64,000 bases of DNA from Paenibacillus sp. FSL H7-0737 (lineage in GTDB: Bacteria; Bacillota; Bacilli; Paenibacillales; Paenibacillaceae). Below are positions 15,539 to 24,187 of this stretch, piece by piece. Made by a program: the position numbers and the translations under genes. The stretch's first letter is position 1. Each line of letters starts with the position of its first letter. The stretch covers positions 6,262,001 to 6,326,000 of the forward strand of contig NZ_CP009279.1 in assembly GCF_000758545.1 (NCBI RefSeq). The letters run 5' to 3'. Under the pieces are notes generated by a model. The model searched no databases. It was not told the origin of the DNA and saw nothing but the letters and a program-made list of their open reading frames with translations.

Positions 15539-15590
15539 TAATGCTGAACCATTAAGGTCGGCCGCCCTATTCGCTCAGTATCTATAACTT

Positions 15591-15618
15591 ATATCGACTT
15601 ATAGTCACCTATAGTTTA
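15591..15618 (-). promoter_or_regulatory. Sigma-D promoter of the second flagellin gene
   Basis: On the minus strand TAAA (15618-15615), 16 nt, GTCGATAT (15598-15591): 4/4 and 7/8 matches to the sigma-D consensus. The transcript would have a leader of about 90 nt. Confidence 0.75.
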
Positions 15619-15664
15619 GAGTAATTCATTCTTTTCTGAATTTATTTCTCACAAATCAAAATAA

Positions 15665-15690
15665 CCTGAGTCTGCAATTTGCAACTCAGG
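15665..15690 (-). terminator. Hairpin after csrA, probable terminator
   Basis: CCTGAGT and ACTCAGG (15665-15671, 15684-15690) enclose TGCAA/TTGCA, an almost fully paired 26-nt palindrome 18 nt past the csrA stop. The T-run that follows is weak (TTATTTTG), so some readthrough is possible. Confidence 0.65.
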
Positions 15691-15707
15691 TATACTCGAT
15701 CATTCAA

Positions 15708-15947
15708 TTATTGATTATTCGATCTACGTAACCGATCCATTAACGCGTTCAAATCAGATTGAACAGGAGTAGCGGATTCCCGGTTTGCCTCCTGAATGGA
15801 CATATATATTTCTTTACGAAAAATGTCCACATGCTTAGGGGCAGAAATACCTACCCTTACTGTATCTCCTTCTACACTTAAGATAGTCAGCTCAATTTGA
15901 TCTTGAATGATGATAGATTCTCCTATTTTACGAGAAAGTACGAGCAT
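15708..15947 (-). CDS. csrA: Carbon storage regulator CsrA
   Basis: CsrA is a dimeric RNA-binding protein that represses translation by binding GGA hairpins over ribosome binding sites. The reading frame is open to 16067, but the family N-terminus MLVLSRKIGESIII starts at ATG 15947, giving 79 residues. VRVGISAPKHVDIFRKEIY completes the core, and the tail is a little longer than average. It follows fliW with one nucleotide between stop and start. FliW binds and inhibits CsrA, and flagellin competes for FliW, so this gene pair just upstream of hag forms the known feedback loop. Confidence 0.97.
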   Translation of the reverse strand: MLVLSRKIGESIIIQDQIELTILSVEGDTVRVGISAPKHVDIFRKEIYMSIQEANRESATPVQSDLNALMDRLRRSNNQ

Positions 15948-15948
15948 A

Positions 15949-16395
15949 TTAATCTTCACCCTTTCCATCTTCAACAGACTGCTCTGATAATAAGGTATGC
16001 TTCGTAAGATAGGATGATTTGTGAAGAACAATCTGTTTGCCCTTACGGTTGCCAGGATTGAGTACAATTGGGGCCAACAAATTAATAGTGGACTTGTCTA
16101 CTTGATCCTTCAATGTAATGATGCAGCGAACAATAACATCAGATTGGATTTCTAGTTCCTCCGTCTCATCATCAGGCAGTTCAAATTCATAAGATGGGTA
16201 AAAGGCGAACGGATCTCCAAGTAAAAAGGACAACTCCTTCTCTTCCATAGATTGCAAATACCAGAAAGGAGTATCTTCTATATCAATAAATGCGAAATCA
16301 GATTTTTCATCGAACCCGAGAATTCCTTTGGATAAATGATATACCTGTTCTTCAGTCACTTCAAGTTTACCCCAAGACAGTGTTTCTATAATCAA
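15949..16395 (-). CDS. fliW: Flagellar assembly factor FliW
   Basis: A 148-residue FliW, slightly below or at the family's usual length. Marker segments are SKGILGFDEKSDFAFID, PFWYLQSMEEKELSFLLGDPF and LLAPIVLNPGNRKGKQIVL. FliW binds CsrA allosterically and flagellin in turn, linking filament assembly to flagellin translation. It is followed at once by csrA and preceded by yviE, the order found in B. subtilis. Confidence 0.96.
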   Translation of the reverse strand: MIIETLSWGKLEVTEEQVYHLSKGILGFDEKSDFAFIDIEDTPFWYLQSMEEKELSFLLGDPFAFYPSYEFELPDDETEELEIQSDVIVRCIITLKDQVDKSTINLLAPIVLNPGNRKGKQIVLHKSSYLTKHTLLSEQSVEDGKGED

Positions 16396-16548
16396 AATTA
16401 CCCACTCCTTTTACCAAAAATCATTTTCACCCGAAGATGAACCGTGTAATCCCAATTGCTCTATTAGCATTTATTGTAGCAATATTCCGTTCACCGACAT
16501 AGCAAGAAAAAACTTCTTTTTCAAAAAATCTATTATAGAAAAAACAAT

Positions 16549-16571
16549 AGACCGTCTTTCAAAGACGGTCT
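16549..16571 (-). terminator. Terminator after yviE
   Basis: Perfect 11-bp stem AGACCGTCTTT/AAAGACGGTCT around a single unpaired base (in practice a slightly larger loop), followed on the minus strand by ATTGTTTTTTC. It separates yviE from fliW, so fliW-csrA probably also has a promoter in 16396-16548, which I could not pin down. Confidence 0.85.
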
Positions 16572-16597
16572 GTCCGAGATGCTACGGCATCTTAATA

Positions 16598-17164
16598 TTA
16601 CATTTGAGCATCCACTTCTGGAGGAATAAATTGCAAAGATGCATACTGCTGCATATAGATATCAAGTTTACCACGAGTATATTCTATTTCCGGGCGATGA
16701 ACGTTTACCTTTATATTTACCTTGCTAGGTGAAAATCCAATTTGTGGCGCTCTCGTTTTTACACGCACATCGACATTGTCAAATGATGCCGGACCACGCA
16801 TTTCGGGAAATGAATTGGGTTCAGTGTCAGTACCATACACGTCAGCAATCGAGTTACCTGGTTTAAAGAATTCTACCATTCGGTTCCCCTGCTCTACCTT
16901 CCTGGCGATCCCTTGAAGATATAGTTGCTGGATACCAGAATAAATCCGTTTGTTCATTTCGAGCATATTGCCACCATTATATGCTGCCCAAGCTCTCGAT
17001 TGATCAATTGAAAGTTCAGGTTTAAACGTTTGGATATCCCATTTCCCCGCTGTTTTAGATATATTGACTTCCGCTTTAGGTTGAGTAATGGAAAAAGAAC
17101 CCAAGTCAGCATCAATACCAATTACTGCGGGAGTCTGACGAATTTGCAATATCGGCTGCAGCAA
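16598..17164 (-). CDS. yviE: YviE-like protein (DUF6470)
   Basis: A 188-residue protein found between flgL and fliW, as yviE is in B. subtilis. It begins PILQIRQTPAVIGIDADLGSFSITQPKAEVNI and carries the tandem hydrophobic-alternating strands of the family. The middle has the AAYNGGNMLEMN and QGNRMVEFF segments. No biochemical function is established; its place inside the late flagellar operon suggests a role in assembly or in flagellin handling. The gap to flgL is 15 nt. Confidence 0.85.
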   Translation of the reverse strand: MLQPILQIRQTPAVIGIDADLGSFSITQPKAEVNISKTAGKWDIQTFKPELSIDQSRAWAAYNGGNMLEMNKRIYSGIQQLYLQGIARKVEQGNRMVEFFKPGNSIADVYGTDTEPNSFPEMRGPASFDNVDVRVKTRAPQIGFSPSKVNIKVNVHRPEIEYTRGKLDIYMQQYASLQFIPPEVDAQM

Positions 17165-17179
17165 CGAGAACCACCTCCG

Positions 17180-18097
17180 TTATCTTATAAAGTCCACCAG
17201 AGTTGTAGATATAATCTTTGCACCCACTGACAAAGAGGCATTATATATATTCTCTTGAATTTTCGACTGCATGATCAATCCCTCGTAATCGGCATCCTCC
17301 GTCTTAGCTTGCAGATCCGTTAGATTAACATTCAAGTCACTCAAACGCTCCTGCATGAGTTCCACTCGATTGGTCTTAGCACCAATTTCAGAACGAGCCG
17401 TTAAAATAGTTTCCATACGCGCATCAATGTTATCTAATTGACCCGATATAGCTCCAAGATCACCAGCCTTTAATCCCGCAGAAATATTATTAATGATTGC
17501 ATAAAGATTATCTGCATCCCCCGTATTACCGAATACTTCATTACCGGTTATACTAATCGGCATACGCACACCTTCACCTACGATAAATTGGATCTGTCCA
17601 GTATCCGTAGTAATTGGCTTAGATACATCGTACGTACTATCTGCTCCTTTAGCAAAATCATAAGGTTTGGTGGAGTATTGCTCACCATTAAAGATATATT
17701 TACCATTCAGTGTACTGTTAGCGATATCGACAAGTTGCTCTTTTAACTGCATCACTTCTTCATTAATACTATCGAGCGCGGACTGCGGATTAGTCCCTGT
17801 CGCAGCCTGTACGGACAGTTCCCGAATCTTCTGTACAACATCTCCTGCCTGACCTAGAACTGTATCATTAAAATCAAGCCATGAAAGAGCGCTATCTACA
17901 TTTTTAGTATATTGCTCGTTAGAAGAAAGCTCAGCGCGATAGCGCAGGGAATACGTAATCCCTACCGGATCATCGGAAGGCTTGTTGATTTTGCGTCCAC
18001 TTGAAAGCTGTAACTGTGTGTCGTTCATCGTACGAGCATTACGGTTTAGGTTAAGCAGAAGCTGTGAATTCATCATGTTAGAGGTTACTCTCAACAT
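17180..18097 (-). CDS. flgL: Flagellar hook-associated protein FlgL (HAP3)
   Basis: A 305-residue hook-filament junction protein, exported through the flagellar type III system. The N-terminal LRVTSNMMNSQLLLNLNRNARTMNDTQLQLSSGRKINKPSDDP is the flagellin-like helix of FlgL. The C-terminus (AKTEDADYEGLIMQSKIQENIYNASLSVGAKII) forms its D0 partner. It lies 15 nt downstream of flgK. Confidence 0.96.
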   Translation of the reverse strand: MLRVTSNMMNSQLLLNLNRNARTMNDTQLQLSSGRKINKPSDDPVGITYSLRYRAELSSNEQYTKNVDSALSWLDFNDTVLGQAGDVVQKIRELSVQAATGTNPQSALDSINEEVMQLKEQLVDIANSTLNGKYIFNGEQYSTKPYDFAKGADSTYDVSKPITTDTGQIQFIVGEGVRMPISITGNEVFGNTGDADNLYAIINNISAGLKAGDLGAISGQLDNIDARMETILTARSEIGAKTNRVELMQERLSDLNVNLTDLQAKTEDADYEGLIMQSKIQENIYNASLSVGAKIISTTLVDFIR

Positions 18098-18112
18098 ACG
18101 CTATATCTCCTT

Positions 18113-19696
18113 TTATCTGCCGACTGTGCCGGTGGAATTAATCAATTTGTCGAGCAGTTCATCAAAAGTAGTCATAAAACGCGCAGCAGCACTATAAGCA
18201 TGCTGGAACACGAGCATATTCGACATTTCTTCATCCAGTGAAACGCCACTGACAGATTGACGACGGGAGTTAACCTGCTCTACCAGATAATCTGAGTTAT
18301 CAGTTTGACGCGCTGCCTCCTGCGATTGAATACCCAATTGGCCAACCATAGAGCCTAGAAGCCCACCCACAGTATTGCTAACTTTACCGTCCGGCGTAGT
18401 GAATTTACTATCCTTGAGGTTCGTCAATAAAAGAGCCAAGGTGTTATTGCCTTTAACAACCTGCGTGTTGCCAGCTGCATCTACAGTAGTACGTAGTGAG
18501 GTTGCGAATAAACTAACATCCGCAGCAATTTCCGGATTCAACTTGATCGTTCCAGCGTCACCAGAGGTTACAAAGAAATCACGACCGGAGCTTCCATCCA
18601 TCGCATAACCTAATTTATGGAGTCCGTTCAAGCCTTTGACAATGGTCTTAGCGTCCTCATACATCGATGCTCCCTTTGGCATTGCCTGTCCAGCGGCCAA
18701 AGTAACTACGGTGCCATCTGCTTGAGTAATCTTAGCATCATTAGTTAACATGGTACCCTCAGGAAGATTAGAACCTGCCGGTATTGTAATTTCAACGTCA
18801 CCAGTAGCAATCGTACTAGCCATATCGTTGAGTTGTTTCTTGTAGTCAGTAACATAAGTATTTTTGGAGAAAATCATTCCGTAAGCCTCGCCGCCCTTCA
18901 AAGTTCCAGCGGCATAAGCATTATTAAGAAATGCACTATCTACGGTTGCAGTAACTTCTCCACCCTCTACCAGTGGTTGTCCACCCAGTGAAACGTTATA
19001 ACCAGCTTCCGTCTCTACAACGGTAATATTAGCAATCTTGGATAGCTTGTCTGCCATCAGATCGCGTTGATCGCGTAAATCATTGGCCTGATCGCCCATA
19101 CCTTCGATCTTATAGATCGATTTATTCAAGTCTGCGATAGCGGTCAGGTAACCCTGAGCCTCTTTTGCTTTAACCTCAATATTAGTAGTTAGATCCCGAT
19201 CAAGATTATCTAATTGCGTGCTCATATAATTCATGGCATCAGTCAAAGATTGTGCAGTTTGTACTACAATCTTACGAGCAGTAGGATCTTCAGGGTTCTT
19301 ACTAAGGTCAGACCATGATTTCCAGAAGTTATCTAGAACTGTACGAATACCTGTATCCGATGGTTCGTTAACAATCGCTTCTAGTTTAGAGAGGGTATCT
19401 GCTTGAAGTTTCCAGTTACCAAATGCAGAATTCTCACCACGGTACTGATCATCCAGAAACATTTCCCGAATCCGATCGATAGATGAGAATTCCACCCCTG
19501 TACCCATTTGACCAGGAACGGTAGATTTATTAAATCCGTACGCTTCAATAGGTAAAGCAGCCTTCATATTTACACGTTGACGAGTATAACCCTCGGTATT
19601 CGCATTTGCGATATTGTGTCCAGTCGTATTAAGAGCTGCGGTCTGAGTAAAAAGGCTGCGTCTCGCCGTCTCTATCGAGTGAAATGTGGATGTCAT
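18113..19696 (-). CDS. flgK: Flagellar hook-associated protein FlgK (HAP1)
   Basis: A 527-residue junction protein between hook and filament. The N-terminal STFHSIETARRSLFTQTAALNTTGHNIANANTEGYTRQRV is the rod/hook signature, and the C-terminal SGVSLDEEMSNMLVFQHAYSAAARFMTTFDELLDKLIN is the FlgK end. It follows flgN after 54 nt, a spacer that holds a small 7-bp hairpin (19715-19734, TGTTCTG/CAGAACA) just upstream of the ribosome binding site. Confidence 0.97.
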   Translation of the reverse strand: MTSTFHSIETARRSLFTQTAALNTTGHNIANANTEGYTRQRVNMKAALPIEAYGFNKSTVPGQMGTGVEFSSIDRIREMFLDDQYRGENSAFGNWKLQADTLSKLEAIVNEPSDTGIRTVLDNFWKSWSDLSKNPEDPTARKIVVQTAQSLTDAMNYMSTQLDNLDRDLTTNIEVKAKEAQGYLTAIADLNKSIYKIEGMGDQANDLRDQRDLMADKLSKIANITVVETEAGYNVSLGGQPLVEGGEVTATVDSAFLNNAYAAGTLKGGEAYGMIFSKNTYVTDYKKQLNDMASTIATGDVEITIPAGSNLPEGTMLTNDAKITQADGTVVTLAAGQAMPKGASMYEDAKTIVKGLNGLHKLGYAMDGSSGRDFFVTSGDAGTIKLNPEIAADVSLFATSLRTTVDAAGNTQVVKGNNTLALLLTNLKDSKFTTPDGKVSNTVGGLLGSMVGQLGIQSQEAARQTDNSDYLVEQVNSRRQSVSGVSLDEEMSNMLVFQHAYSAAARFMTTFDELLDKLINSTGTVGR

Positions 19697-19750
19697 GCTA
19701 CTTACTCCTCCTTATGTTCTGCTCTGACAGAACACTTCATCAGTACAATT

Positions 19751-20263
19751 CTAGCCTCGTGCATCAAAAATCCCCGACCGATTTACGCCATTGCCCTTAT
19801 CGGACGGACGATGATAAGTGATATCCTGATTCGGTCTTCCGACCAGCAGATCCAAAGAATAATCTATAAAAGTAAGCGACTGCTCTATCAGCTTCTGATT
19901 TAGCTCATTTGCTTCTTTCAAGCGGTGCAAAGTGCCAGAAAGCTTCTGCTGAATATGCAGCAGTCGTGCCTTGTCTTCAGGGTCAAATATAAGTCTGGAC
20001 AGCTCAGTTAGGTTCAGGTTCAGGTTGGAACGAATACCTACGCCTTGTAGAACGGTATACGCTGCCGCGATTCGCTGTTCCTCGAGCTGCCCAATCAGCT
20101 TCATTAGCTTGGACTCACGGTTCAGGATGTCGATTAAGGCATCCACCTTGTTGTCCATAATCGTCTGTTTTTTCTCAGCGGCCAGCTCCAGCATTTGGTT
20201 ATGCACTTCGTCCAGCCGCTCCAATAGTTCTATTAATGTCGTCAATGCCATGGATGGTTTCAC
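19751..20263 (-). CDS. flgN: FlgN-type chaperone for hook-associated proteins
   Basis: A 170-residue helical protein between flgM and flgK, where B. subtilis has yvyG/flgN. It starts ALTTLIELLERLDEVHNQMLELAAEKKQTIMDNKVDALIDILNRESKLMKLI, a FlgN-family pattern. FlgN is a cytoplasmic chaperone for FlgK and FlgL. Its start directly follows the flgM stop with no gap. Confidence 0.88.
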   Translation of the reverse strand: MKPSMALTTLIELLERLDEVHNQMLELAAEKKQTIMDNKVDALIDILNRESKLMKLIGQLEEQRIAAAYTVLQGVGIRSNLNLNLTELSRLIFDPEDKARLLHIQQKLSGTLHRLKEANELNQKLIEQSLTFIDYSLDLLVGRPNQDITYHRPSDKGNGVNRSGIFDARG

Positions 20264-20548
20264 CTAATTCTCGGAGGATTGCTTAAAGTAAGGGGCGAGT
20301 TTCTCTGCTAGCTTAGCTGCATCTACTTGATAGGTACCTGCGGAGACCTGTTGCTTCAAACTGTCGATCTTAAGCGCACGTTCAGCATCATTACCAGAAT
20401 TCTGTGCTTGCAAGAGCTGAATTGCTTCATCAGAGATCGAAACCTCATCCTTGCGTGAACTTTTCTTCATTTGTTCCTGCCTTTGCGCATCCGCGCTGCG
20501 TTGATACGGATTCATCGCGTTAATTCGTCCGGTCTCGTTAATTTTCAT
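20264..20548 (-). CDS. flgM: Anti-sigma-D factor FlgM
   Basis: A 94-residue FlgM: Met start, the early INETGRINAMNPYQ segment, and the C-terminal sigma-binding part (DEVSISDEAIQLLQAQ, then RALKIDSLKQQVSAGTYQVDAAKLAEKLAPYF). FlgM holds sigma-D inactive until it is exported after hook completion. Here it begins an operon with flgN, flgK, flgL and yviE and has a sigma-D promoter of its own, which gives negative feedback on the regulon. Confidence 0.95.
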   Translation of the reverse strand: MKINETGRINAMNPYQRSADAQRQEQMKKSSRKDEVSISDEAIQLLQAQNSGNDAERALKIDSLKQQVSAGTYQVDAAKLAEKLAPYFKQSSEN

Positions 20549-20576
20549 AACTTCACCTTCCTTCTAATATAAAAAA

Positions 20577-20624
20577 GCCGATAATCTTTACTAAGTTTAT
20601 CGGCGTAGACTGAAACATACTTTA
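20577..20624 (-). promoter_or_regulatory. Sigma-D promoter embedded in a terminator, upstream of flgM
   Basis: TAAA (20624-20621), a 16-nt spacer and GCCGATAA (20604-20597) form a sigma-D promoter. The same GCCGATAA is the 5' arm of a hairpin whose 3' arm is TTATCGGC (20584-20577), followed by six T (20576-20571): an intrinsic terminator for transcripts coming from yvyF. A transcript started at this promoter begins near 20589, lacks the 5' arm, and so should not terminate. An additional CTGCAAA/TTTGCAG hairpin (20628-20647) lies just upstream. Confidence 0.75.
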
Positions 20625-20650
20625 TAGCTGCAAACGTTTTTTTGCAGATT

Positions 20651-21061
20651 TTATAGGCCACGCAATTTGTCTATTGCACGATATGCACCGTCTGTTGTCT
20701 TTTTGGTAGTATCCTCAGCAGCACTTTCCTTTGCAGCATTGGAGAGATCCTTCCTGAGCCGAGTACGACAACTATCACACATATGCCCATCGCGAATCAG
20801 CGTTCCACATACCTCGCAGGGATACATCATATTAGGAGCATTTGCTATAGATATCCGGCCCTCTCGAATAAAGCGGGTGATCTCCTTTATCGAAATTCCC
20901 GTAGCATCGGACAGCTCTTGAATGTTGGTTCCTTTGTTCTCCCGCAAATAATCCACGCAGATCTCATATTCATGCTCCAGCTCTTTGATGCAGGGCTGGC
21001 ACAACCCCATAAGATTCTTAACAAACAACCGGCCGCACCTTGGACAATTGTCTAGATTCAT
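20651..21061 (-). CDS. yvyF: YvyF-like flagellar operon protein
   Basis: A 136-residue protein with an N-terminal zinc-ribbon half (CPRCGRLFVKN, then LCQPC) and a C-terminal Cys cluster (CEVCGTLIRDGHMCDSC), separated by a small helix-turn-helix-like region (IQELSDATGISIKEITRFIREGRI). This is the TIGR03826 family, located before flgM in Bacillus. The frame extends upstream to 21097, but ATG 21061 gives the family N-terminus MNLDNCPRCG; an AGGAG lies 12 nt before it. Its molecular role is unknown. Confidence 0.88.
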   Translation of the reverse strand: MNLDNCPRCGRLFVKNLMGLCQPCIKELEHEYEICVDYLRENKGTNIQELSDATGISIKEITRFIREGRISIANAPNMMYPCEVCGTLIRDGHMCDSCRTRLRKDLSNAAKESAAEDTTKKTTDGAYRAIDKLRGL

Positions 21062-21229
21062 AACAAGCAGCCGCTCCTCTCCGTACATTCTGTACAACGC
21101 ATAATATCCTTATGCTCCTAGATTACATGATTGCAAAGAATTCGTCTATGGGACGGAAGAAACGCTATTACGGGCATGGATCTCTTCAAAAAGTGAATGG
21201 GCTGTTCACAATGATGCATTTCGCTCTCC

Positions 21230-22048
21230 TCAGGAACGTGCCCAAGTTAGGCTATACACCTCTACCGTATAACCATGATCTGCACCCATTTGTTGTATGA
21301 TCTCAGCGCACGCACGAATGGTACTACCCGTTGTATAAATATCATCAACAATAATAATCCGAAGAGGACGATTTAGAGATACCTCACTATTCATCCAATC
21401 CGCAAATTGTGTTGTTACTGCCGGATTCTCCGCAAAAGCGTGCTTCATATCCGTTAGTCGTTCCGCTCGGCTCTTAAAACTCTGTTTTCCCGTATGATGT
21501 GTACGGATTAGCAGCGGAAGCTGTGGGACCTTTCTACGTCTAGACAGCACATCCGCCAATCTTTCCGCTTGATTAAATCCTCGCTCCATAAGCCGGGAAT
21601 CACTGACAGGCACTGGCACTAACAAATCAGCAGACCAAGAACGATGGATGATGGATGGTTTTCGGGATAAAAGAGCGCTCTGCTTCTCTTTTTTTAGGGT
21701 TAGATAGGCTCTATCCAGCATGAGGCCAAGTAAAGGGGCATACCGTTCATTCCCGCGATATTTATACTGACCCAACCATTCTCGCATAACACTAGTGTAA
21801 GCCACTGCACTTCGATTACAAATAATCGGAGACGGTTCACTACTGCGGGTACAGTCAGGACAGCCCACATGCCGACCACAATTCAAGCAGCGTGGGGAAC
21901 GTATCCAAGGAATGGATTCTACGCAATTCCTGCAAACTCCAGGAAATTGCGAGGATCCAGGGTTGCGCTTGCCGCAAGTTAAGCATGGAGTTACGGAAGA
22001 GGACAAGAGTGCCTGAGATTTAGTTAACCATGAGAACAGAGAATTCAT
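21230..22048 (-). CDS. comFC: ComF family protein (ComFC)
   Basis: A 272-residue competence protein. The N-terminal half has a zinc-finger-like Cys set (CLTCGKRN, CRNC, CLNCGRHVGCPDC), and the C-terminal half a phosphoribosyltransferase fold with LLVPVPVSDSRLMERGFNQAERLA and the PRPP loop IIIVDDIYTTGST. ComFC is needed for transformation in B. subtilis and is thought to act with ComFA in the cytoplasm. It overlaps comFA by 4 nt; no comFB lies between them, unlike in B. subtilis. Confidence 0.93.
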   Translation of the reverse strand: MNSLFSWLTKSQALLSSSVTPCLTCGKRNPGSSQFPGVCRNCVESIPWIRSPRCLNCGRHVGCPDCTRSSEPSPIICNRSAVAYTSVMREWLGQYKYRGNERYAPLLGLMLDRAYLTLKKEKQSALLSRKPSIIHRSWSADLLVPVPVSDSRLMERGFNQAERLADVLSRRRKVPQLPLLIRTHHTGKQSFKSRAERLTDMKHAFAENPAVTTQFADWMNSEVSLNRPLRIIIVDDIYTTGSTIRACAEIIQQMGADHGYTVEVYSLTWARS

Positions 22049-24060
22049 CTCGACACATCCTTACTGATATATCCTTTGCGGCGAGCGATGATGTTCATAG
22101 TACGGATCTGGGAAATCGCTCCACGCTGTGATCGGGTCCACTGGGGAGAGGCAAATACAACACGCCCAGCAGGATCATCCTTAGATCGCCCGGCACGACC
22201 GGCCATCTGAACCAAGGAGGCTTCGTCAAAAAGATCGCTGTCCGCATCCAAAATAAATACATCGCTACGAGGCACTGTAACTCCTCGTTCCAGAATCGTA
22301 GTCGTTACTAATAGGGAGATAGCGCGGCTACGGAAAGCAGTTACCTTCTCTGCCCGGAAGGGATCTTTGGAGGAGGTACCTTCGATGACTACGCCGGGAA
22401 AGCTCCGACGAAGCAGAACCAGTAATCCTTCAATATGTGCAATACGCGACACAAAACAAAAGATTTGCGCCTCGCGCTCGAGCGACCTACGAAGCGTATG
22501 TATGATCGATCTAGGTAAGTTCCCACGCTTTAGGCATGTTTGAATGGATATCATACTCAGGTGCTGCGGCACAGGCAAAGGATGACAATGGAAGCGGACA
22601 GGCACTCTGGCATGTGGAAGTCTGCCTGAGCGTACCAACCGCTGCATTTCTTGCGGTGGTGTGGCTGATAAGTAGATAAAAAAGCCGTCTACCTTACAGG
22701 CTTGTTCTGCGGCATAAGCCAGCATAGGATCATTATGGTAGGGGTACGCATCAAGCTCGTCTATGATAACGAGATCAAAGCCTCGATGGAAGCGCAGCAG
22801 CTGATGGGTGGTCGCGAGCGTTAAGCGACCACTCACCCAGCGTTCTGCGCTGCCGCCGTAAAGCACGGCGAGAGTCTCCGCCGGGAAAGCTTTGGCGAGC
22901 CGCGGAGCGAGCTCGAGTACGACGTCGCGTCGCGGCGTCGCTACGAGCGCCCGCCCACCGGCGGCGAGCACGGCCTCTAGGAGCGGGAAGATCATCTCCG
23001 TCTTCCCGGCTCCCGTCACCGCCCAGAGCAGAAACCGCTCTGGGCACGAATTGGCGGAGCGCTCACGCCGCTCCGCCAGAAAACCCAGCGCAGCGCCAGC
23101 GGCTCCCGCCTGCGCTGAGCTGAGTCCCCACCGGCCTGCGGCCGCGGTGGGGTCAAGGGCGGCCGTGCACCGCACGGCCGGAAGCGCTGCGCTGCGCAGC
23201 AGCAGCGCGCAAGCCCGGCTGCGCCCAAGTGCGAGGCAGGCCTCGCAATAGGCGCAGCCCATAAGGCCGCACGCGGCGCATGCCGTGCGGCCGGTGGGAG
23301 CGCTGCCGCAGCGCAGGCAGCGCGAAACCGCGCGGCGGGCGACAGCGCCGCGCCACAATACGTGCGGCAGCTTAGCCGCCGCACACGCCAGAGCGCCAGC
23401 ACCCGCAGGGAGCTGGCGGGCCCACGCCCCGTGCGCAGCCGGGGCGTGACTACCAACGGCGGCCGAAAACGTAAGCCGCCCCTGCAAATGCGCCAGTTGT
23501 GCCGCCTGGCGCCAACGACCTGTCAGCTCTGGCAACCTCTCTGCCAGCAGCGTTTCTATTTCCGGCTGCAGTAAAGAGCGGCCGGCCACCGCATGTACGA
23601 GTTGTTCTACCTCCGATTCAAGCAAAGCATAATCGAGATCATTTCCTCTACTGTAACTTCTGCAATCATTGTTCTCCCTAGACTGTTCTATAAATATCTC
23701 TCTTTGCCCAGAAAGTCGCCATAGCGACACCCTCTCACTAAGCAACTCTTCCTCGCCTTTCCCTCCTGCTTCCCTTTCCTCCTTCAACTCAGGCTCAAGA
23801 ACACTGCTTACGTATTGACCCCACTCCTTAGCCCCCCAGTTCCTCATCCCGTCTCTTTGTTTAAAACGATCGCGCAACTTCACCGCCCACCCCAGCGGCA
23901 GCGCAGGAGATAATAAAACCAGCTTGTCCTCCGTTACTAAGCCTCTACCTTGACTCTCCAGCCCAGCGCCAGACCACCACCATCTATCTACTGTAAGATC
24001 TAAAGAAATCCAAACACTCCAGATCCCCCTACATTCCAAGGCATATACAGCAGCTCGCAT
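22045..24060 (-). CDS. comFA: DNA translocase/helicase ComFA
   Basis: A 671-residue superfamily 2 ATPase that drives single-stranded DNA import during transformation. Visible in order: a variable N-terminal part, a four-Cys zinc module (CLRCGSAPTGRTACAAC, then CAYCEAC), Walker A AVTGAGKTEMI, the DELD box in IIDELDAYPY, SATP, and the C-terminal VTTTILERGVTVP and MAGRAGR motifs. The start has a good AAAGGAGG. The region 22.85-23.5 kb, around the zinc module and Walker A, is far more GC- and Ala-rich than the rest of the gene and its neighbours. Confidence 0.93.
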   Translation of the reverse strand: MRAAVYALECRGIWSVWISLDLTVDRWWWSGAGLESQGRGLVTEDKLVLLSPALPLGWAVKLRDRFKQRDGMRNWGAKEWGQYVSSVLEPELKEEREAGGKGEEELLSERVSLWRLSGQREIFIEQSRENNDCRSYSRGNDLDYALLESEVEQLVHAVAGRSLLQPEIETLLAERLPELTGRWRQAAQLAHLQGRLTFSAAVGSHAPAAHGAWARQLPAGAGALACAAAKLPHVLWRGAVARRAVSRCLRCGSAPTGRTACAACGLMGCAYCEACLALGRSRACALLLRSAALPAVRCTAALDPTAAAGRWGLSSAQAGAAGAALGFLAERRERSANSCPERFLLWAVTGAGKTEMIFPLLEAVLAAGGRALVATPRRDVVLELAPRLAKAFPAETLAVLYGGSAERWVSGRLTLATTHQLLRFHRGFDLVIIDELDAYPYHNDPMLAYAAEQACKVDGFFIYLSATPPQEMQRLVRSGRLPHARVPVRFHCHPLPVPQHLSMISIQTCLKRGNLPRSIIHTLRRSLEREAQIFCFVSRIAHIEGLLVLLRRSFPGVVIEGTSSKDPFRAEKVTAFRSRAISLLVTTTILERGVTVPRSDVFILDADSDLFDEASLVQMAGRAGRSKDDPAGRVVFASPQWTRSQRGAISQIRTMNIIARRKGYISKDVSR

Positions 24061-24131
24061 AAAATCGGCCTCCTTTAAGTCTCACCATTAATCACTCTTG
24101 CCCACACCACTTTCCCAGCCTCTAACGCAAA

Positions 24132-24165
24132 AAGCACACTCCTCCATTTCTTGGAGAGTGTGCTT
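24132..24165 (-). terminator. Terminator between the orphan gene and comFA
   Basis: AAGCACACT/AGTGTGCTT plus CTCCA/TGGAG, with one bulged C, makes a 14-bp stem, followed on the minus strand by TTTTTGCG. It lies 23 nt past the stop of the 148-aa gene. Confidence 0.85.
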
Positions 24166-24187
24166 CACCCGTTACTCACATATTCAC

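Noticed and set aside
22775..23681. Several long overlapping open frames on both strands within comFA
   Set aside because: They arise from the GC-rich, stop-poor composition there; only the comFA frame has conserved motifs and a ribosome binding site.
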